Assembly: GCA_030549495.1 (NCBI GenBank)
Contig: JAUIRK010000420.1
Span: 241,176 to 305,175 of the forward strand
Reading direction: 5' to 3'
DNA length: 64,000 nt
From: Nectonema munidae
Taxonomy: Eukaryota; Nematomorpha; Nectonematoida; Nectonematidae
In this document: positions 1-39,249 of the stretch, piece after piece
Layout: each line of letters starts with the position of its first letter
Numbering within the stretch: the first letter of the stretch is position 1
Notes under the pieces: model-generated
What the model was told of the DNA's origin: nothing
Databases searched by the model: none
The model's input: the letters and a program-made list of their open reading frames with translations, nothing else
Translations under genes and position numbers: made by a program

Positions 1-52
1 CCACTGTTGTGTTGTGTGATGAAATCTGCGCATACACAGCTTTTTATCCAGA

Positions 53-26287
<26,235 letters not shown>

Positions 26288-26289
26288 GA

Positions 26290-27200
26290 GTAAAAGTCTA
26301 GCAAAAACATAGAAGAACTGAGCTTAAGACGAAATAAATGAAAAGACGCATAAATTCAATAACACTGATCGATTTAGATAAGAGATCAGCAGAGGCGGCT
26401 GCCCGAGGGCTTACATTATAAATTGTTTATACGAAAAATTCTAAAAAAATAAAAATATGTAAAAGTTAGAGAGGGGAGGCTCTTACAAACTTCCACCACT
26501 GACATACTTTTTTCAGAGAAACTCACAATGAGTTGAAGATTAATGACAAACGATAACTCCTCATAAATTTAGTCTCTATAACCAATTACATAAATCTTTC
26601 TGTATGTGATTTGGAATTTTTACTTAGAAGACAATTTTGAAAAATATTAACTACCCATAAAAATTTAGTCATTATAACAAATCACATGTTCAAAAAAGCC
26701 AAATTACGCATCTCTGCAAAAGAAGATTACAATTTTTTAATTTTTTTATTTGTTAATTTTTATAAAAAACGAAAAAAATTTAAGGCCCCTCCCTTTTTTT
26801 AAAAAAAAAAAAATTGTTTAAAAAAAAAAAAAAAAAATTTATACAAAAAAAAAAATCAATAAAAAAAACAAAAAATAAACGTGATGAATTATTATACTAT
26901 ATATAGCATTGAGTGTAATTTGGAAATACTTACAAATGCTGTTCTTTTGTAATACCAAATACAGAAAAAGAGGAACATCTTGTTACCTATAGAAGCGGGG
27001 GTAAGAATAGTCAAATTGACTATTTGTGGTCAAAGAGAAAACCAAAAGTTAAAAGATTGTAAAGTGATACCTGTTAATGATATCGTGAGTCAACATTAAT
27101 TGTTAGTACTTGACATGTGGAAAAGCAAATACCAAAACAGAAAGTGAAGATAGATAAAATCAAAGTATGGAAACTGAAAAATCAGTAAGTAAAGGCAGAA
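26290..27200. other. Upstream of the coiled-coil gene, AT-rich and anonymous
   Basis: The stretch contains A-runs at 26.80-26.87 kb and no recognised gene. A promoter and non-coding first exon of the coiled-coil gene would be expected here, but I cannot place a TATA box or transcription start with confidence. Confidence 0.3.
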
Positions 27201-29190
27201 TTTAAAAATGCTATAAACTATATTGTGAGTCTCTGTAAAGAAGATTCGGTTGAGGAAAAGTGGGAAAAAATAAAAATAAATTTAATTATTTTTGGCAGAA
27301 CAAAAGAATGGAAAATGAAGGAAAGAGAATCTTGGTGGTGGAGCGAGGATGTGAAAAATGCTCTTAAAGAAAAAAAGGTGCTTTTACCGCTACCAGGAAC
27401 AAAGATAGGGAAGGATAAGGATACGTATAAAACTAAGAAAAAGAAGCTGAAAGAGCTATATATTTGGCCAGAAAAGAAGGAATGCAAAAGATGTATGAAG
27501 AACTAAACAACAAAGAGCACAAAAATAGAATATATAGAATCGCTAAAGCTAAACAAAGAGAGAAAGAAGAAACTGGAAATGTGGACTTGATAAAAGACAA
27601 AAGTGAGAAAATTTTATTTGACAACATAAAGATAGGGGAATCATGGGCAGAGTATTTTGAAGAACTTTTAAATCCCGAAAATGAAGAGATAAAAATTAGG
27701 AACAAGAAAAAGAAATAGAGCAAAATGAAATAAATATAATCAATATGAAGTCTAATAAAGCTTCTGGAATAAGTGACGTATCTATGGACATGTTGAAAGC
27801 TGCTGACAAAACCTAAAGTGGATGACAGAGTTGCTGAACAAAGTATGGATAAATGAGAGAATTCCAAATGACTGAAAAAAGAGCTTGATTATACCCATAT
27901 ATATAAAAAGAAGGAAGACATTTTGGTGAATAAATATAATCAATATGAAGTCTAATAAAGCTTCTGGAATAAGTGAAGTATCTATGGACATGTTGAAAGC
28001 TGCTGACAAAACCTAAAGTGGATGACAGAGTTGCTGAACGAAGTATGGATAAATGAGAGAATTCCAAATGACTGAAAAAAGAGCTTGATTATACCCATAT
28101 ATATAAAAAGAAGGAAGACATTTTGGAATGCAGTTGCTATCGAGGCATAATGCAGTTGGAGCAAGTATTCAAACATTTTGAAAGAATAGTCAAGAAACTA
28201 ATACTTAGAATAGTGAATATAGATCCTAAACAATTCAGTTTTATGCCAGGAAATAGTGCAGTGGATGCGATATTTATTGCTTGACAACTTATAGAGAAGA
28301 AGTTAGGAGATATGTCAGTCTATTGTAGATCTTAAAAAGGTCTATGCTCGTGTTGCCAGAGAACTAGCTTAAACTTGCTTGAGAAAAAGGAAGGTTACAG
28401 AAAAAATAGTCAGAATAGTAGTCGAAATGTATAAAGAAAGCAAAAGTGAGGTTTGAAAGACAAATTGTCTCCCCAGAGAATCTGAAGAACTTCGAGAGGA
28501 AGAACTATGGGAATTACCTTTTGCCGATGGTCAAAGTAAAGAAAGACTGCAGAACAAAATATTTTTACGGCAAACATGTTTGGAAAAAGGAGGATTAAAA
28601 ATGAATTCAGAAAAAAACTAAAACGATGGTATAAATCACAAGTAAGGATGAAATACTGAAAATTATAGATAGTCATGGCAAAGAATTGAATCAAGTGAAT
28701 AGTTTTAAATCAAACGCTAGCTGCATGAAATGGAAAAAAGTTAAAGCAATCACGTATGACAAAAGAGTTTGAATTAAGTTAAATGCAAAAGTTTATACAA
28801 CAATTATAAGATCAGCCATGATATATGGAGCAGAGTATCTGAGTTTAAAGAAGAAAGAAGCTGAAGAAAATATTAGGAGTTTCAATGTAAGATCACATGA
28901 AGAATGAAGAGGTTAGAAAAAAGAGTAAGGTTATGGTTAGTAATGAGGTGATTGGACGAAGTAGTCTTGGATAGTTTGGGCATGTTCTAAGAAAAGAAGG
29001 ATGCGGTCCGCAGAATAATGAATTGTCCAATAATGGGAACAAGGAAAAGACGACCTTTCAAAAGATGAAATTAAAATGACTAGTCGAAATTTAATTCGAA
29101 GAATGAGTCAGGACAGAACGAAGTTGAGGATTGGGATCATGGCCGCCGACCCCTAACTTGGGAATAAGATGAAAGCAAAGAATATAGCGT
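27200..29190 (+). mobile_element. Decayed RTE-like LINE
   Basis: Plus-strand fragments follow the order of an RTE-type non-LTR retrotransposon. At 27.3 kb is ESWWWSEDVKNALKEKK, from the end of the endonuclease region. At 27.5-27.7 kb are YRIAKAKQREKEE and WAEYFEELLN, from the linker to the reverse transcriptase. At 28.25 kb is FMPGNSAVDAIFIA, an RT motif. At 28.95 kb is RSSLGFGHVLRKEG-like C-terminal sequence, and near 29.15 kb MAADP. Stops and shifts are frequent and the 5' part is missing. A 200-bp internal tandem duplication is listed separately. Confidence 0.6.
27729..28126 (+). repeat. 200-bp tandem duplication inside the LINE
   Basis: Two copies, 27729-27926 and 27929-28126, lie exactly 200 bases apart and differ at only a few positions (GACGTA versus GAAGTA, GAACAAAG versus GAACGAAG). 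The much older decay of the surrounding LINE is shared by both copies, so this is a recent local duplication of already dead sequence. Confidence 0.8.
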
Positions 29191-30590
29191 TAAGTGTTAA
29201 AAAAGTTTGTCTTAAATGTGATGAAAAAGTGAGGGGAAAAGTAAACAAGTGCCACTATTTTTTCTTTAATTTAAATTTTTGCTTCACTTGACTCTTGTGC
29301 TAATCACGATTACTAGTTTCTCAAAAATATAAATTTAATTTTTTCCATTACATATACCCCATATAGAAGAAGACTAGAACAATTCTATTGTAAGACATCT
29401 CTAAGAAGGAGACTAAGTGTCGATGCTTAATGGCTCACTGTAATAAAGTAATATAAGCATCAAATATATAGATATACTATGCCGTACTATATAGTCGTTC
29501 CATATAAAATCTGAATATATACTACTAACAATTCGATACTTTAAATTCTTAACTTTTTTAATAAACATTTTATATACACTATAATATCAATGCCCTTTGC
29601 ATTCCACTTATATCCCTTAACTGCACCAGTAACTAATATCGTGACAAACATGTTACACCAGGCACTTCTCTTTTATTTACTTCCTAGTGCTTCTTTGACA
29701 ACGCTAATTGTAAGAGAAATTAGCTAAAAATTTTTAATCACAAATAAATTGTTTACCTATAATGTGCACTTAATTTTTGGCAAATATTTCAAAAATTAAT
29801 ATTAAATATTGCTTTTAAAAAAGATAATTTAATTAAGTTTAGAAATAAATGATTTTGCCAAGTTTTTAGAAATTTTTCATTAATGAAAAAAACAGTAAAT
29901 TTGAGAAATTTTTGTTCAAATTGAAAATGCTTAAAATTTCGAACTTTTATTTTTTTTATTCTTCTAAGTTAACAAATAAAAACATTGGCTTAAAATAATT
30001 AAGAATTTCAAAAAAAACACTTATGAATTGGAAAAAATTACATATAAATAGGAATTAAAAATTTTTTATAAAAAAATGAAGCTAAATTTAAACCTTAAAG
30101 GAACAAAACTAAAATAAAAAATAATAATAAAAATTAAAATAAATAAATAATATTGTAACAGTATCAAAAATTACTTATTTTAATATTTATAAATATTTAT
30201 TTCTATTTTAGCATAAAACATATAAACCTTTTGCAATTTTATTGTTAGTATAAATAATTTTTGTTAATATATATTTATTGAATTACGGTCAAAGTTATGC
30301 TTATTTTAACATTTGTGAATATAAATTTCTATATTTAACAGAAAACTTTTAAAACTATATTTATGATATTATATTAAAGGAAAAATAAACATTCATAAAG
30401 TATAGAAGAGGATTACATTTTTGCAAATTTGACACTAAATGTATATTCTAGGGTTTAAAAGATAGATTATCCCCTGACACAACAATTTAGGGACAATTTT
30501 GTATAATAGTTATATAGAATTTAATTTTAAAATTTGAATTTATATAATGATTTAAATGGCTATTACAATATTAAATTGAAATTGCCTTTA
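29191..30590. other. AT-rich anonymous DNA
   Basis: Long runs of A and T with no open frame of interest and no recognised element. Confidence 0.5.
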
Positions 30591-30599
30591 TGAAAAGAA

Positions 30600-31150
30600 T
30601 TGTCTATTTTCCTAATGACTAATAACGAGTTTGTTAAAGTTCAAGAAGTATTGGACATAGCTAAATTAGGTGGGTTAAAATTACTTTTATCCCGTGGTGT
30701 TTCTAAAAAAAGTATATGCAAAGTGCTGATTCATTTGATAAACAATAACCAAAATGATTTCTCTGAGAAAATAAATATTTCTATCAAAAAAATTAAAAAG
30801 TCTTTGTTTTCAATCGATAAAAAAAACTTAGTTTAGATTCTACTACTAGCAATAAACTCAGCTCCCCAGTTTTATCCACTACTTCTCCTAATAAAGTCTC
30901 TTCCGCCTCAGTTGCGGTTCGAGAGCTTCCAACTTCTCAAATTCCAAGTCAAAATTTTTTGATCCCCATCTATCTTATGTTGTTCCTAATTTTTTTACTG
31001 ATACTCATAATAAGAAAGATGTTGAAAAATTATTAATGACTCTCTTGAGCCTTCTTCCAATGGTATATGCATATCTAAATTCACAAGAACAAAAAAGAAC
31101 TCGCTTTTTGTGCAAGCTTCTAATTCTTCTAGTCTTAGCGCAATTTCTAA
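30600..31150 (+). pseudogene. Unidentified decayed reading frames
   Basis: A 78-codon frame starts at 30600 and includes VLDIAKLGGLKLLLSRGVSK. A Ser/Thr-rich frame follows at about 30.84-31.02 kb (STTSNKLSSPVLSTTSPNK). The third piece, at about 30.96-31.12 kb, reads FDPHLSYVVPNFFTD. These overlap in different frames and may be one broken protein, probably of a mobile element. I do not recognise the family. Confidence 0.25.
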
Positions 31151-31484
31151 GAAATTGACTGCTGATAACAAGGTTTTTTATCAACCATCCGCTAGACTAC
31201 CTATTTTTTTAATTAAATTTATATGTAATTCTCTATCTCTTGATGAAATCAGATCTACTGAAATAGTACCTATATAAGGAGAAAACACTTCTTTGATTGC
31301 TTCTTCAAAATAACTAATTACTTCAATTGCATCTTCGATTTACCCTATTAATGACGAGAGGGGGGCTTTTTTTAGCACCACATCATCTAAAATTTCGTTT
31401 GTAGCAAATTGGCTAGATTTTTTGCTACCATACTTCGTGACATTTCCTTAAATTGCTAGCTGTATCTTTTGATGCTAATTTCTT

Positions 31485-32470
31485 GATTACACTTTTGTGT
31501 CGAAGGCTGACAATCAAAATCGGATGAAGAATTGTATTATACACCAGCAAGCACTCTGCTGAAAGCAATTGGTTATATCTTGTGTGATTAATCCTATCAC
31601 AAGTGTCGTCAACTATATCAGAAGTCACGCGCACATTCATCGACATTTTCAGGCTTTTCTTAAAGAAGTTGATTTTGATATTTCTGATTTGTCATACTAC
31701 ACAGCAGTAAGATGGCTTAGTTGCGAAAAACTCCTATCTTATTTTTATAAAGTTCGAAAATAATTAATAAATTTTTTAACTAAAAAAAACAAATCGAATG
31801 CACAATTTTCAGATTCTTCATGATTATCAAAATTATCATTTTTGTTTGACATCACAAATCACATGAATGATTTAAATTTAAAGTTGCAGAAACAAAATAA
31901 CCTCATCTGTGATTTATACAAAATTATTACAGCATTTCGAAGAAATTGCCATTGTTAAAAAGACAATTTGAAAAATAAGAGTTGCGCAAGAGTTTTGCGC
32001 TGAAAATGTGGAACACATTGATCTCGAGTTTCACAAAAACATTCTTTATAGCTTACATACAAATTTTTCCCAGCGATTTGCTGATCTTGACAAAATAATA
32101 AATGATATTCTTCTGTTTGAAAACCCCTTTGACTGCGACATTGACAACATGCCAGCAGATTTCCAACTTGAGAAAATCGATTTACAGGCTTCTACTTGGT
32201 TGAAAGAGAAGCATAGAGATCTTAAATTTTACCAATCTTTACATGATGATGAGTTATTTAATTTAAAAAGTTTGCGTCAGGTATAGCTTCAGCTTTTGGA
32301 ATAAGGTACAAATATGAGCAAACTTTTTCGAAAATGAAGTATGTGAAGTCAACGCATCGAACAAGGTTAACTGACGACCACTTGAAGGCCATTCTTATGA
32401 TTGAATGTACCCATTTTAAAGCTGACAACAGTATTTGAAAGCCAATCACCAGTTTCATAAATTTCATTCC
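31485..32470 (+). mobile_element. Decayed hAT transposon, GTF2IRD2/Charlie type
   Basis: Plus-strand pieces match the second half of a hAT transposase of the kind annotated as GTF2IRD2 or EPM2AIP1-like. They are CIIHQQALC, then SVVNYIRSHAHIHRHFQAFL, then AVRWLSCEKLL, then FDITNHMNDLNLKLQKQNNL, then the dimerisation segment FGIRYKYEQTFSKMKY and RTRLTDDHLKAIL. Stops and frame changes separate them. The N-terminal BED finger and both termini were not found, so this is a truncated or eroded copy. Confidence 0.65.
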
Positions 32471-32667
32471 CTTTATTGTTTCTACTTTATACTTTTTTTA
32501 CATATTTTTTGTTTTTACACATCTATAAATAAGCCACATGCTATGTTTTGGTGGCCTTTAGTGTGATCTGTATTAAAAAAGTATTTATCAGGCCGAGGTT
32601 TAACATTCCTTTAGGTCTATGTGGCCCATTTTGAAAGAACTTAGAAACCGGCGTGTATTTTTACCAC

Positions 32668-32745
32668 AATCTACCCCAACCTACCCCAATCTACCCCAAC
32701 CTATGCCAATCTACCCCTAACTACCTCAATCTACTTCAATTTAAT
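32668..32745. repeat. 10-bp degenerate tandem repeat
   Basis: About seven to eight copies of a unit like AATCTACCCC or AACCTACCCC run head to tail with a 10-base period, decaying at the right end. The strands are strongly skewed, with C on the plus strand. Confidence 0.75.
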
Positions 32746-32786
32746 CAGAAAAGATAAATAAAAAAGAAAAAAAGATAAAATAGCAG

Positions 32787-33030
32787 TTTTTTATTAAATT
32801 AAATAGCAATTATATTAAATTTAATAAATTAAATTTTAAATAAATTTAAATATAAATATTATAATATTTATTTAAAATTTTAATTTTAAAAAAATAAAAA
32901 ATAATTTTAATTTTTAAATTAATAAATTTAATTTTAATTTAAATATTATAATATTTAAATATATAAATTTTTAATAAATTTAATAATTTATTTTAATATT
33001 AAATAGCAGTTTAATATTAAATGCTTACTT
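32787..33030. repeat. AT-only low-complexity tract
   Basis: About 240 bases are almost entirely A and T, built from TTTAAATTTAATAAATT-like words that can fold back on themselves. The tract separates the 10-bp repeat from the 28-bp minisatellite. Confidence 0.7.
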
Positions 33031-33050
33031 ATATTTCTATATATATATAT

Positions 33051-33218
33051 ATCTCCAACCCGTATATTACGATGATTCTTCTCCAACCTGTATTCTACGA
33101 TGATTCATCTCCAAACTATATACTACAATGATTCATCTCCAACCTGTATACTACGATGATTCATCTACAACCTGTATACTACGATGATTCATCTCCAACC
33201 TGTATACTACAATGGTTT
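33051..33218. repeat. 28-bp minisatellite, six copies
   Basis: Six head-to-tail copies of a 28-base unit begin ATCTCCAACC and end ACGATGATTC, with one to several changes per copy. Two partial, more diverged copies recur at about 33.35-33.40 kb. Confidence 0.85.
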
Positions 33219-33420
33219 CTTTTCCATGTACTAATGACTAGAGAGACAATGTTCAATTTTATGTTCTCATTCTGCTAGATGTAAGATTTGATATACCTCC
33301 TTCGGGGAGACAATGCTACATAAGTTATTACCTATATACATTATATCTGTATACTACGTTGGTTCATCTCCAACGTATATACCGCGATAATTCATCAACT
33401 ATATAATATATTTATAAAAA

Positions 33421-33742
33421 TAAATAAAATTCTTAATCAAAGAATCGAAAAATATTCTTTAAAAAATCAAAAAATATCAAACTTTCTGTTCATATTTTGC
33501 TAACTCATACGATGTTACAAAAGTTATTACCTATACATTGCAATTTGCACGATTTTAAATATTATATTTGTCAAATAATCAAAATAAAATTCTGTAATCA
33601 AAGTATCGAAAAATATTCTTTAAAAAATCAAAAAATATGAAAGTTTCTGTTCATATTTTGCTACCTTTAACGATGTTTCAAAAGTTATTACCTATACTTT
33701 GCAATTTGAACAATTTTAAATATTATATTTGGAGTCTAAGGT
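33421..33742. repeat. 160-bp tandem duplication
   Basis: Two adjacent copies of about 160 bases share AAATAAAATTCT, ATCGAAAAATATTCTTTAAA and AAAAGTTATTACCTATAC in the same order, with scattered changes. The first runs to about 33580 and the second to about 33742. Confidence 0.75.
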
Positions 33743-34370
33743 TTCCTCCTCATCAATACAAGTCATTTCAATATTCTCTTCACCATATAGTTTTTAGAAA
33801 AAATATAATATATTTTTATAGAACTATTTTTTTTTGGATTAACTATAGTATTGTTAATTGGTTTCCCTTTGGAAAAAAACGTATCGAAATCCTCCAATGA
33901 CGCGCTATAAAAGTGATTTTTAACAGGAAGAAGTTTGATCGGACTGCAGAAATTTTTTATCTAAATAAATTTTTAAAATTGTAAGAAATATTTAAACAGA
34001 GAGTTAGTATATTTCTCTACAAAAATTTCAACGGGTATTTGCAAAATGTGTTCGGGTCGTTGATTATTTATAACAAGAAACCCGCATACAATACTAGAAG
34101 CTCAAACGAACCAATAAGAATTGATTACAGGTTAAAGGGTCGGATATTTCAATTTTAAAAAAATTAAAAGAATTTTATGCTAACAATAAATATCTCTTTG
34201 AAAATTTACCTTTGTCATTACCTTCATTAAAAAAATTAAAAATCACATTTTAGGTACATAAAAATTATGATCTATTAGTTTTTTTTTCTCCCTTAAACGT
34301 GAACTTTTTAAGTTGAAACTGTCCTTTATCGATGAAATTTATTTAAAAAAATGTTATACATGTTATAAAT

Positions 34371-35870
34371 ACAGTAAAACCCGAATAAAACGGTACCTTT
34401 GAAAAGCGACATCCTTCTAGATAGGGTGAAAATTTTTTTTTACTTTCTTATACTTGATGTCGCAAGCAAATGTTGAAGAAAAAAATCTGCATTTTAAGAT
34501 CAAAAAATTTTTTTTCCAATTCAGTAGAAATTTAAAATGGCCGTTTCTGTGTATTTTAAACTAACTTATTTTTTTTAATTTCATCAAATAATTGTTGAAA
34601 CATGAAAAAAAATGTAAGAAATTTGAAATGTTTGATGAACTTTTCAATCTTTTTGGAAATAAAAATTTAATAAAATTTTCATTTTTAAAATATGAAAATA
34701 CTTTTGATATGTTTGCTAAATTTTTCTATTTTTCTGGAAATAAAAATGTTTTTATATATGATATTTAGTATTCTTTAAGTTTCTTTACACTATGATTTAA
34801 TTTTGAAATTTTTACCCCTTTCTCCTTATCTAACTGCATCTATGAATTTCTACATTTCTAGTGTTAGTAGCGGTACCATTGCGTATTTAAATCAAAAAGG
34901 CCTAATAAGACAACTTGTATCGATTTTAAATAAATTAATGTGAGGAAACGGAACTTGAATTCAAGCCCTTTAGTAGCAAGTCCATGACTTTAACAGATCT
35001 ACCCACGTTCCCAGTATTAGAAACTTTTTATTATATAATTTATTGTCACTTAAATAATTTTTATCTTTTTTTTAATTTTTGCTTCCACATATATTTTTTG
35101 TTTTATTATGCAACTAAAGAACTTGTTTTCAGAATATAAAACCCCACCACAAATTGATTTAAATCTTAAGCAAAAGGTAGAAGGTTTGAAAAAATATGAA
35201 AATAAAAAAGCTTGTTGTTCCATTGCATCTTTTTACGGAGTAGGTAAAAAAAAGTTTTAACCTGCTAACATAATCTCTGTACTTCAACCTCTTGATTATG
35301 ATATAATCAAAATTTCAAATCCTTTATAGAGTCAAGTTACTAAAGCACATTATTTCACGAGTAGTTACGAATAGAATTGATTTATTTGATGCCTGTCAGA
35401 GTTTCTCAAGCTTGGAACGAGGTTGAATTTTTGACCATAAAAAATTATTTTAAGAGTTGTGGATTTAAATTTTCAAATTTGTCATCTCCTCAAATATCCA
35501 CAATACTACCATATAATGGAAGTTTATGTAAATTGTGATGAAAATATTCAAACATCTATCGAGGAAGAACTATATGGTGAAGAGAGTATTGAAATGACTT
35601 GTATTGATGAGTAGGAAACTACGCAAAAAATAGAAAGAATAACGACAAGCCAAGTATTTGAAAGCCTTAGAAATTTGAAGTACTTTTCTTTTCAAATTGA
35701 TTCTGAAGAGTTTCTGAAACTTTCCCAAAGGTAACTAAAATTGTTGAAGTGCATAAATTTTCCCAACTGAAACAACTCGATATAAATTTTTTTTTTATTA
35801 ATAAGAATCATGATAAATAGATCACTCTTATTTTTAATTTATTTTTTCACCTTTATATAACGACCACTTC
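34371..35870 (+). mobile_element. Decayed Tigger-type (pogo) transposon
   Basis: The left edge ACAGTAAAACCCGAATAAAA resembles the usual Tigger terminus (CAGTARAACCTCNATATAACGG). Near 35.15 kb a frame reads LNLKQKVEGLKKYENKKA, then ACCSIASFYGV, matching the N-terminal helix-turn-helix of Tigger/CENP-B proteins. Near 35.66 kb YFSFQIDSEEFLKLSQR recalls the C-terminal part. The catalytic core is largely missing. TATATAACGACCACTTC at about 35.86 kb may mark the right end. Confidence 0.5.
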
Positions 35871-36830
35871 TTAAATCTGACTTTAAAAGTCTCTTTTTTT
35901 TAATCTTTTGGTGAACAGTTTTTCTTGGCAATAAATTTTCTCTTTCTTTCAAATCAAATATTTCCTTATTTTGCCCACCTGGCATAAAAATTAATTATTA
36001 CTTGGTGTAGTTTGTCGCTAAACTATGCATATAAGGTTTACTCTGACAGAATCATTTTAAGGATAAATCCTAAATCATTTAAACGGTGAATTATTTTCAT
36101 TATTGAATTAGCATCACTAGATTGAATTGTTAACATTGCGACAATTCCCATTTACAATTTTTAATAAAACGCAAACCTCTATTTAAATTAAGACAAGCAT
36201 ACATTATATTAATATTTAAAATTAGCAGTAATTTTGATATATTTTCTTTATTACTAATAACTATTCTACCGTCAACTTTCAATTAAAATTTTTAAATATG
36301 TGAACTTTTGATATTATTCAAGATTTTCTTTATAACTATGCTTCTCAAAATTAAATAAAATCATTTTGGGAAGAATGTGGTTTGTAAGAAACAAATTTAA
36401 GTATTTCAGCGGAAATCTAACTAATATAGCTAATTAATTAGTTCTCCAAATTTTTTTCAACTTTCTGTTTTAAATCTTTCATCTATATCGCTTTTGACTC
36501 TTTTTCGCACAATATTTTATATGAAAAAAAATTTGTATTATGCATTATTATATATTGATACTTTAATATATTATAAATATTATATAATATTTAGTATATA
36601 TATTATACAATCAAACTATCACTGACAATATAAGTTTTTACTATAAGAGATTGTTATTAGGTTGTTGATATATAAGGAAATTGTCAAAGTCACGTATCCT
36701 TGAATTGTGGAGTTCCTCACGGATACCTTCTTGCACTTAAATTATTTTTTACCTTGAACATACATAAATTATTTTTATAAGTTCTCAAATTTTTTAATTT
36801 TATATTTTATGTCGACTATATTACATGGAT
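35871..36830. other. AT-rich anonymous DNA
   Basis: I see nothing recognisable in this stretch beyond short AT runs. Confidence 0.45.
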
Positions 36831-36834
36831 ATTT

Positions 36835-37045
36835 TTTTTTAAATTTTTTTTAAAAACCTCCGTAAAAATTTGTTTTTTTTTTTTAAGAAGGATGGGTGGG
36901 TTGTTTTTTTATTTTTTTTTATGGAAATGTATTTTTATTTTAAAAAAATCAGATACATATATCAATTTATATTAACATAAAATTAAAAAAAAAAAAATTT
37001 TTTTTTTGTATTTTTATATTTTTTTATTTAAAAAATGAATATAAA

Positions 37046-37076
<31 letters not shown>

Positions 37077-37123
37077 CAAAAAAAAAAACAAAAAAAAAAA
37101 TAATTTAAAAAAAAAAAAAAAAG

Positions 37124-37176
<53 letters not shown>
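36835..37176. repeat. Homopolymer-rich tract ending in a long poly(A) run
   Basis: T-runs at 36.83-36.92 kb are followed by an A tract from about 37.05 to 37.18 kb, broken by rare C, T and G. The long Phe reading frames on the minus strand here are artefacts of this tract. A tail of a plus-strand retroposon is possible, but no body was recognised. Confidence 0.7.
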
Positions 37177-37179
<3 letters not shown>

Positions 37180-37424
37180 TAATATGAAGATGCTCGAATT
37201 GAAAGGAAAACAAGTATTCCCAAAGTCATAAAAGCAGAGAGATGATGGTGAAACTGCATCAGAATGAAGTAAAATTGAGATTTGAAAAAAAAATGAAGAT
37301 GAATCAAGATTTATTTGATTGATGACTTGATAAGGAAGGTGACGGATGGTGAGAAATATTTTAATAAGTGATTGAGTAAGTTATCTAAAAAAATAAAAAA
37401 GGCTAAGAACTGAAAAAAATATTA

Positions 37425-38660
37425 TCAAAATAACACGTGTATATACACACAATTTGATTCTTTTAAACCAAGTAGAAATTCTTTCAATCTTTTTTTGAAA
37501 TTTTTCAGAATTTCATTTTCTATAATATCAATTGGAAGTGAATTCCATACTTTGATAGCATTATTAATAAAACTATGCCTATAAAGAATAGTATTGCATG
37601 TTTTCAATCTGATATTATTCTTATATCTGAGATTGTATGGTAAAAAATCAATATTTTCCATGAAAGAAAAGTTGTGTTTATAATGAAAATGATGTTTACA
37701 CTTGTAAATAAACAATGATAATTGAAATTCAAAAATTTGTTCAACAGTAAATATATTATATTTTTTCCTTATGTATTTCCTATTATACTTACGAATAAAA
37801 TCTACAGCTTTATCCATTTTTTAGCTTATCACAAATTAACTAGAGAAGATTTAGACCAAATATAATTTGTATATAACACTTTCGATTCAATCAGAGAATG
37901 ATAAATAGATACTCTTATTTTTTCAGGTAAAATATTTTTATGCATGTTGATTTGCCCCAAAATCATTGAAACTTCTTTTATTATGTTTTTATAGTGTGGT
38001 TTGAACTTCATGTTTGAATCAAGTGTTACACCAAGATATTAGTAAGACAAAGTTTGAGTCAGTGGATGAGGACCAATATACAGACATAGGCTTGTTGAAT
38101 AATTGCTCCTATTATAAACTATATATTCAGATTTTTTCATTTTTATAATGAGATCTTGAGTTTGAGTCCAAAGAAATAAATCATTCAAGTGTCTATTAAG
38201 AATCTGAGTATCGTGGGACAATAATTTGGCGCGATACAAAATTACTAGGTCATCAGCATACATATATATCTTAAATAGAGTATTACTAAACTGAAAGATA
38301 TCATTAATATATATTAAGAAAAGCAGCGGTCCTAGTATAGAGCCCTGCGACACTCTTCTTTTAACTAGCAATTTATTGGATGCTCTATTATCAACTACAG
38401 TATATTGCATGCTATTGTTCAGATATTCTTACATGAATTTAATAAATGTACCTCTGAATCCTAAATTATACATTTTAAGAAGTAACTTTTTATGATTTAC
38501 TGTATCGAACGCTTTACTAAAGTCGATAAAAATACCCAAATTAAATTTATTATTATATGATGAAAACACTTCATTAACAACCTTCGAAAGAGCTTTTTCT
38601 GTAGACGAGATCTCTGATAATATGGTTTCCTTTTTAACTCGCATTTCTTTATTACTAAGT
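37425..38660 (-). mobile_element. Decayed CR1/Jockey-like LINE
   Basis: Minus-strand fragments, right to left, match a non-LTR reverse transcriptase. FIDFSKAFDTVNHKKLL at about 38.5 kb is the RT motif with the first catalytic Asp. RVSQGSILGPLLFLIYINDI and then YADDLVIL at 38.35-38.2 kb are the palm with the YADD box. Thumb and C-terminal segments follow, including IKVWNSLPIDIIENE at about 37.55 kb. At least three breaks split the frame, and the endonuclease and 5' part are absent. The clade is judged only from the FSKAFDTV and SQGSILGPLLF style of the motifs. Confidence 0.65.
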
Positions 38661-39249
38661 TTAAAATTATTTTGATTGATTCATTGAAGAAATTTTTTTC
38701 TAAATTTATTTAAAATAATTTTATTAAAGCAAACTTTTTATTTCCTGATTTACAATGTCCTCCCCTATCAGGTAATACTCCTAAGTTCATAAACAGCTAA
38801 TTTTGTTGGATCATTTTGTTAAAATTATTTTAATACTTTTTAGCTAACGTATAAACTCTTTTATTCTTTTTAATTTCTACAATAAAAAGGTACTATTTTC
38901 ATTCGTGTTATAGATCAGGTTTTCCCAAACTTTTCAGACCCACGGAACCCCCGCATAGCAAAACTTTCTCGCAACCCACGTGATACTTTATAATTATAAT
39001 AATAATATTTCTTATAGTGAATAAAATGATAAATATAAGAATTACAAAATTAAAACAAAATCAGCATTGTAAGCTCGAGCAAAAAAACTTTTTAATGACT
39101 TGGATGAGCTTGCCGCTGATTTATGAGATCCTGTATGTTCGGAATTATAATTGTCACTTGTACCCGTAAATCGTCTTCAGCTTTCTAAATTTATTTTTTG
39201 TTGCTGCATATAATGAAAATGTTCTCTCACATATATATGGTTGGAAACC

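Noticed and set aside
27433-28176. Minus-strand frames across the LINE, including two nearly identical ones
   Set aside because: They are shadows of the plus-strand LINE, and the near-identity is the 200-bp tandem duplication.
37014-37307. Long minus-strand frames rich in Phe
   Set aside because: They are only the translation of the poly(A)/poly(T) tract at 37.05-37.18 kb.
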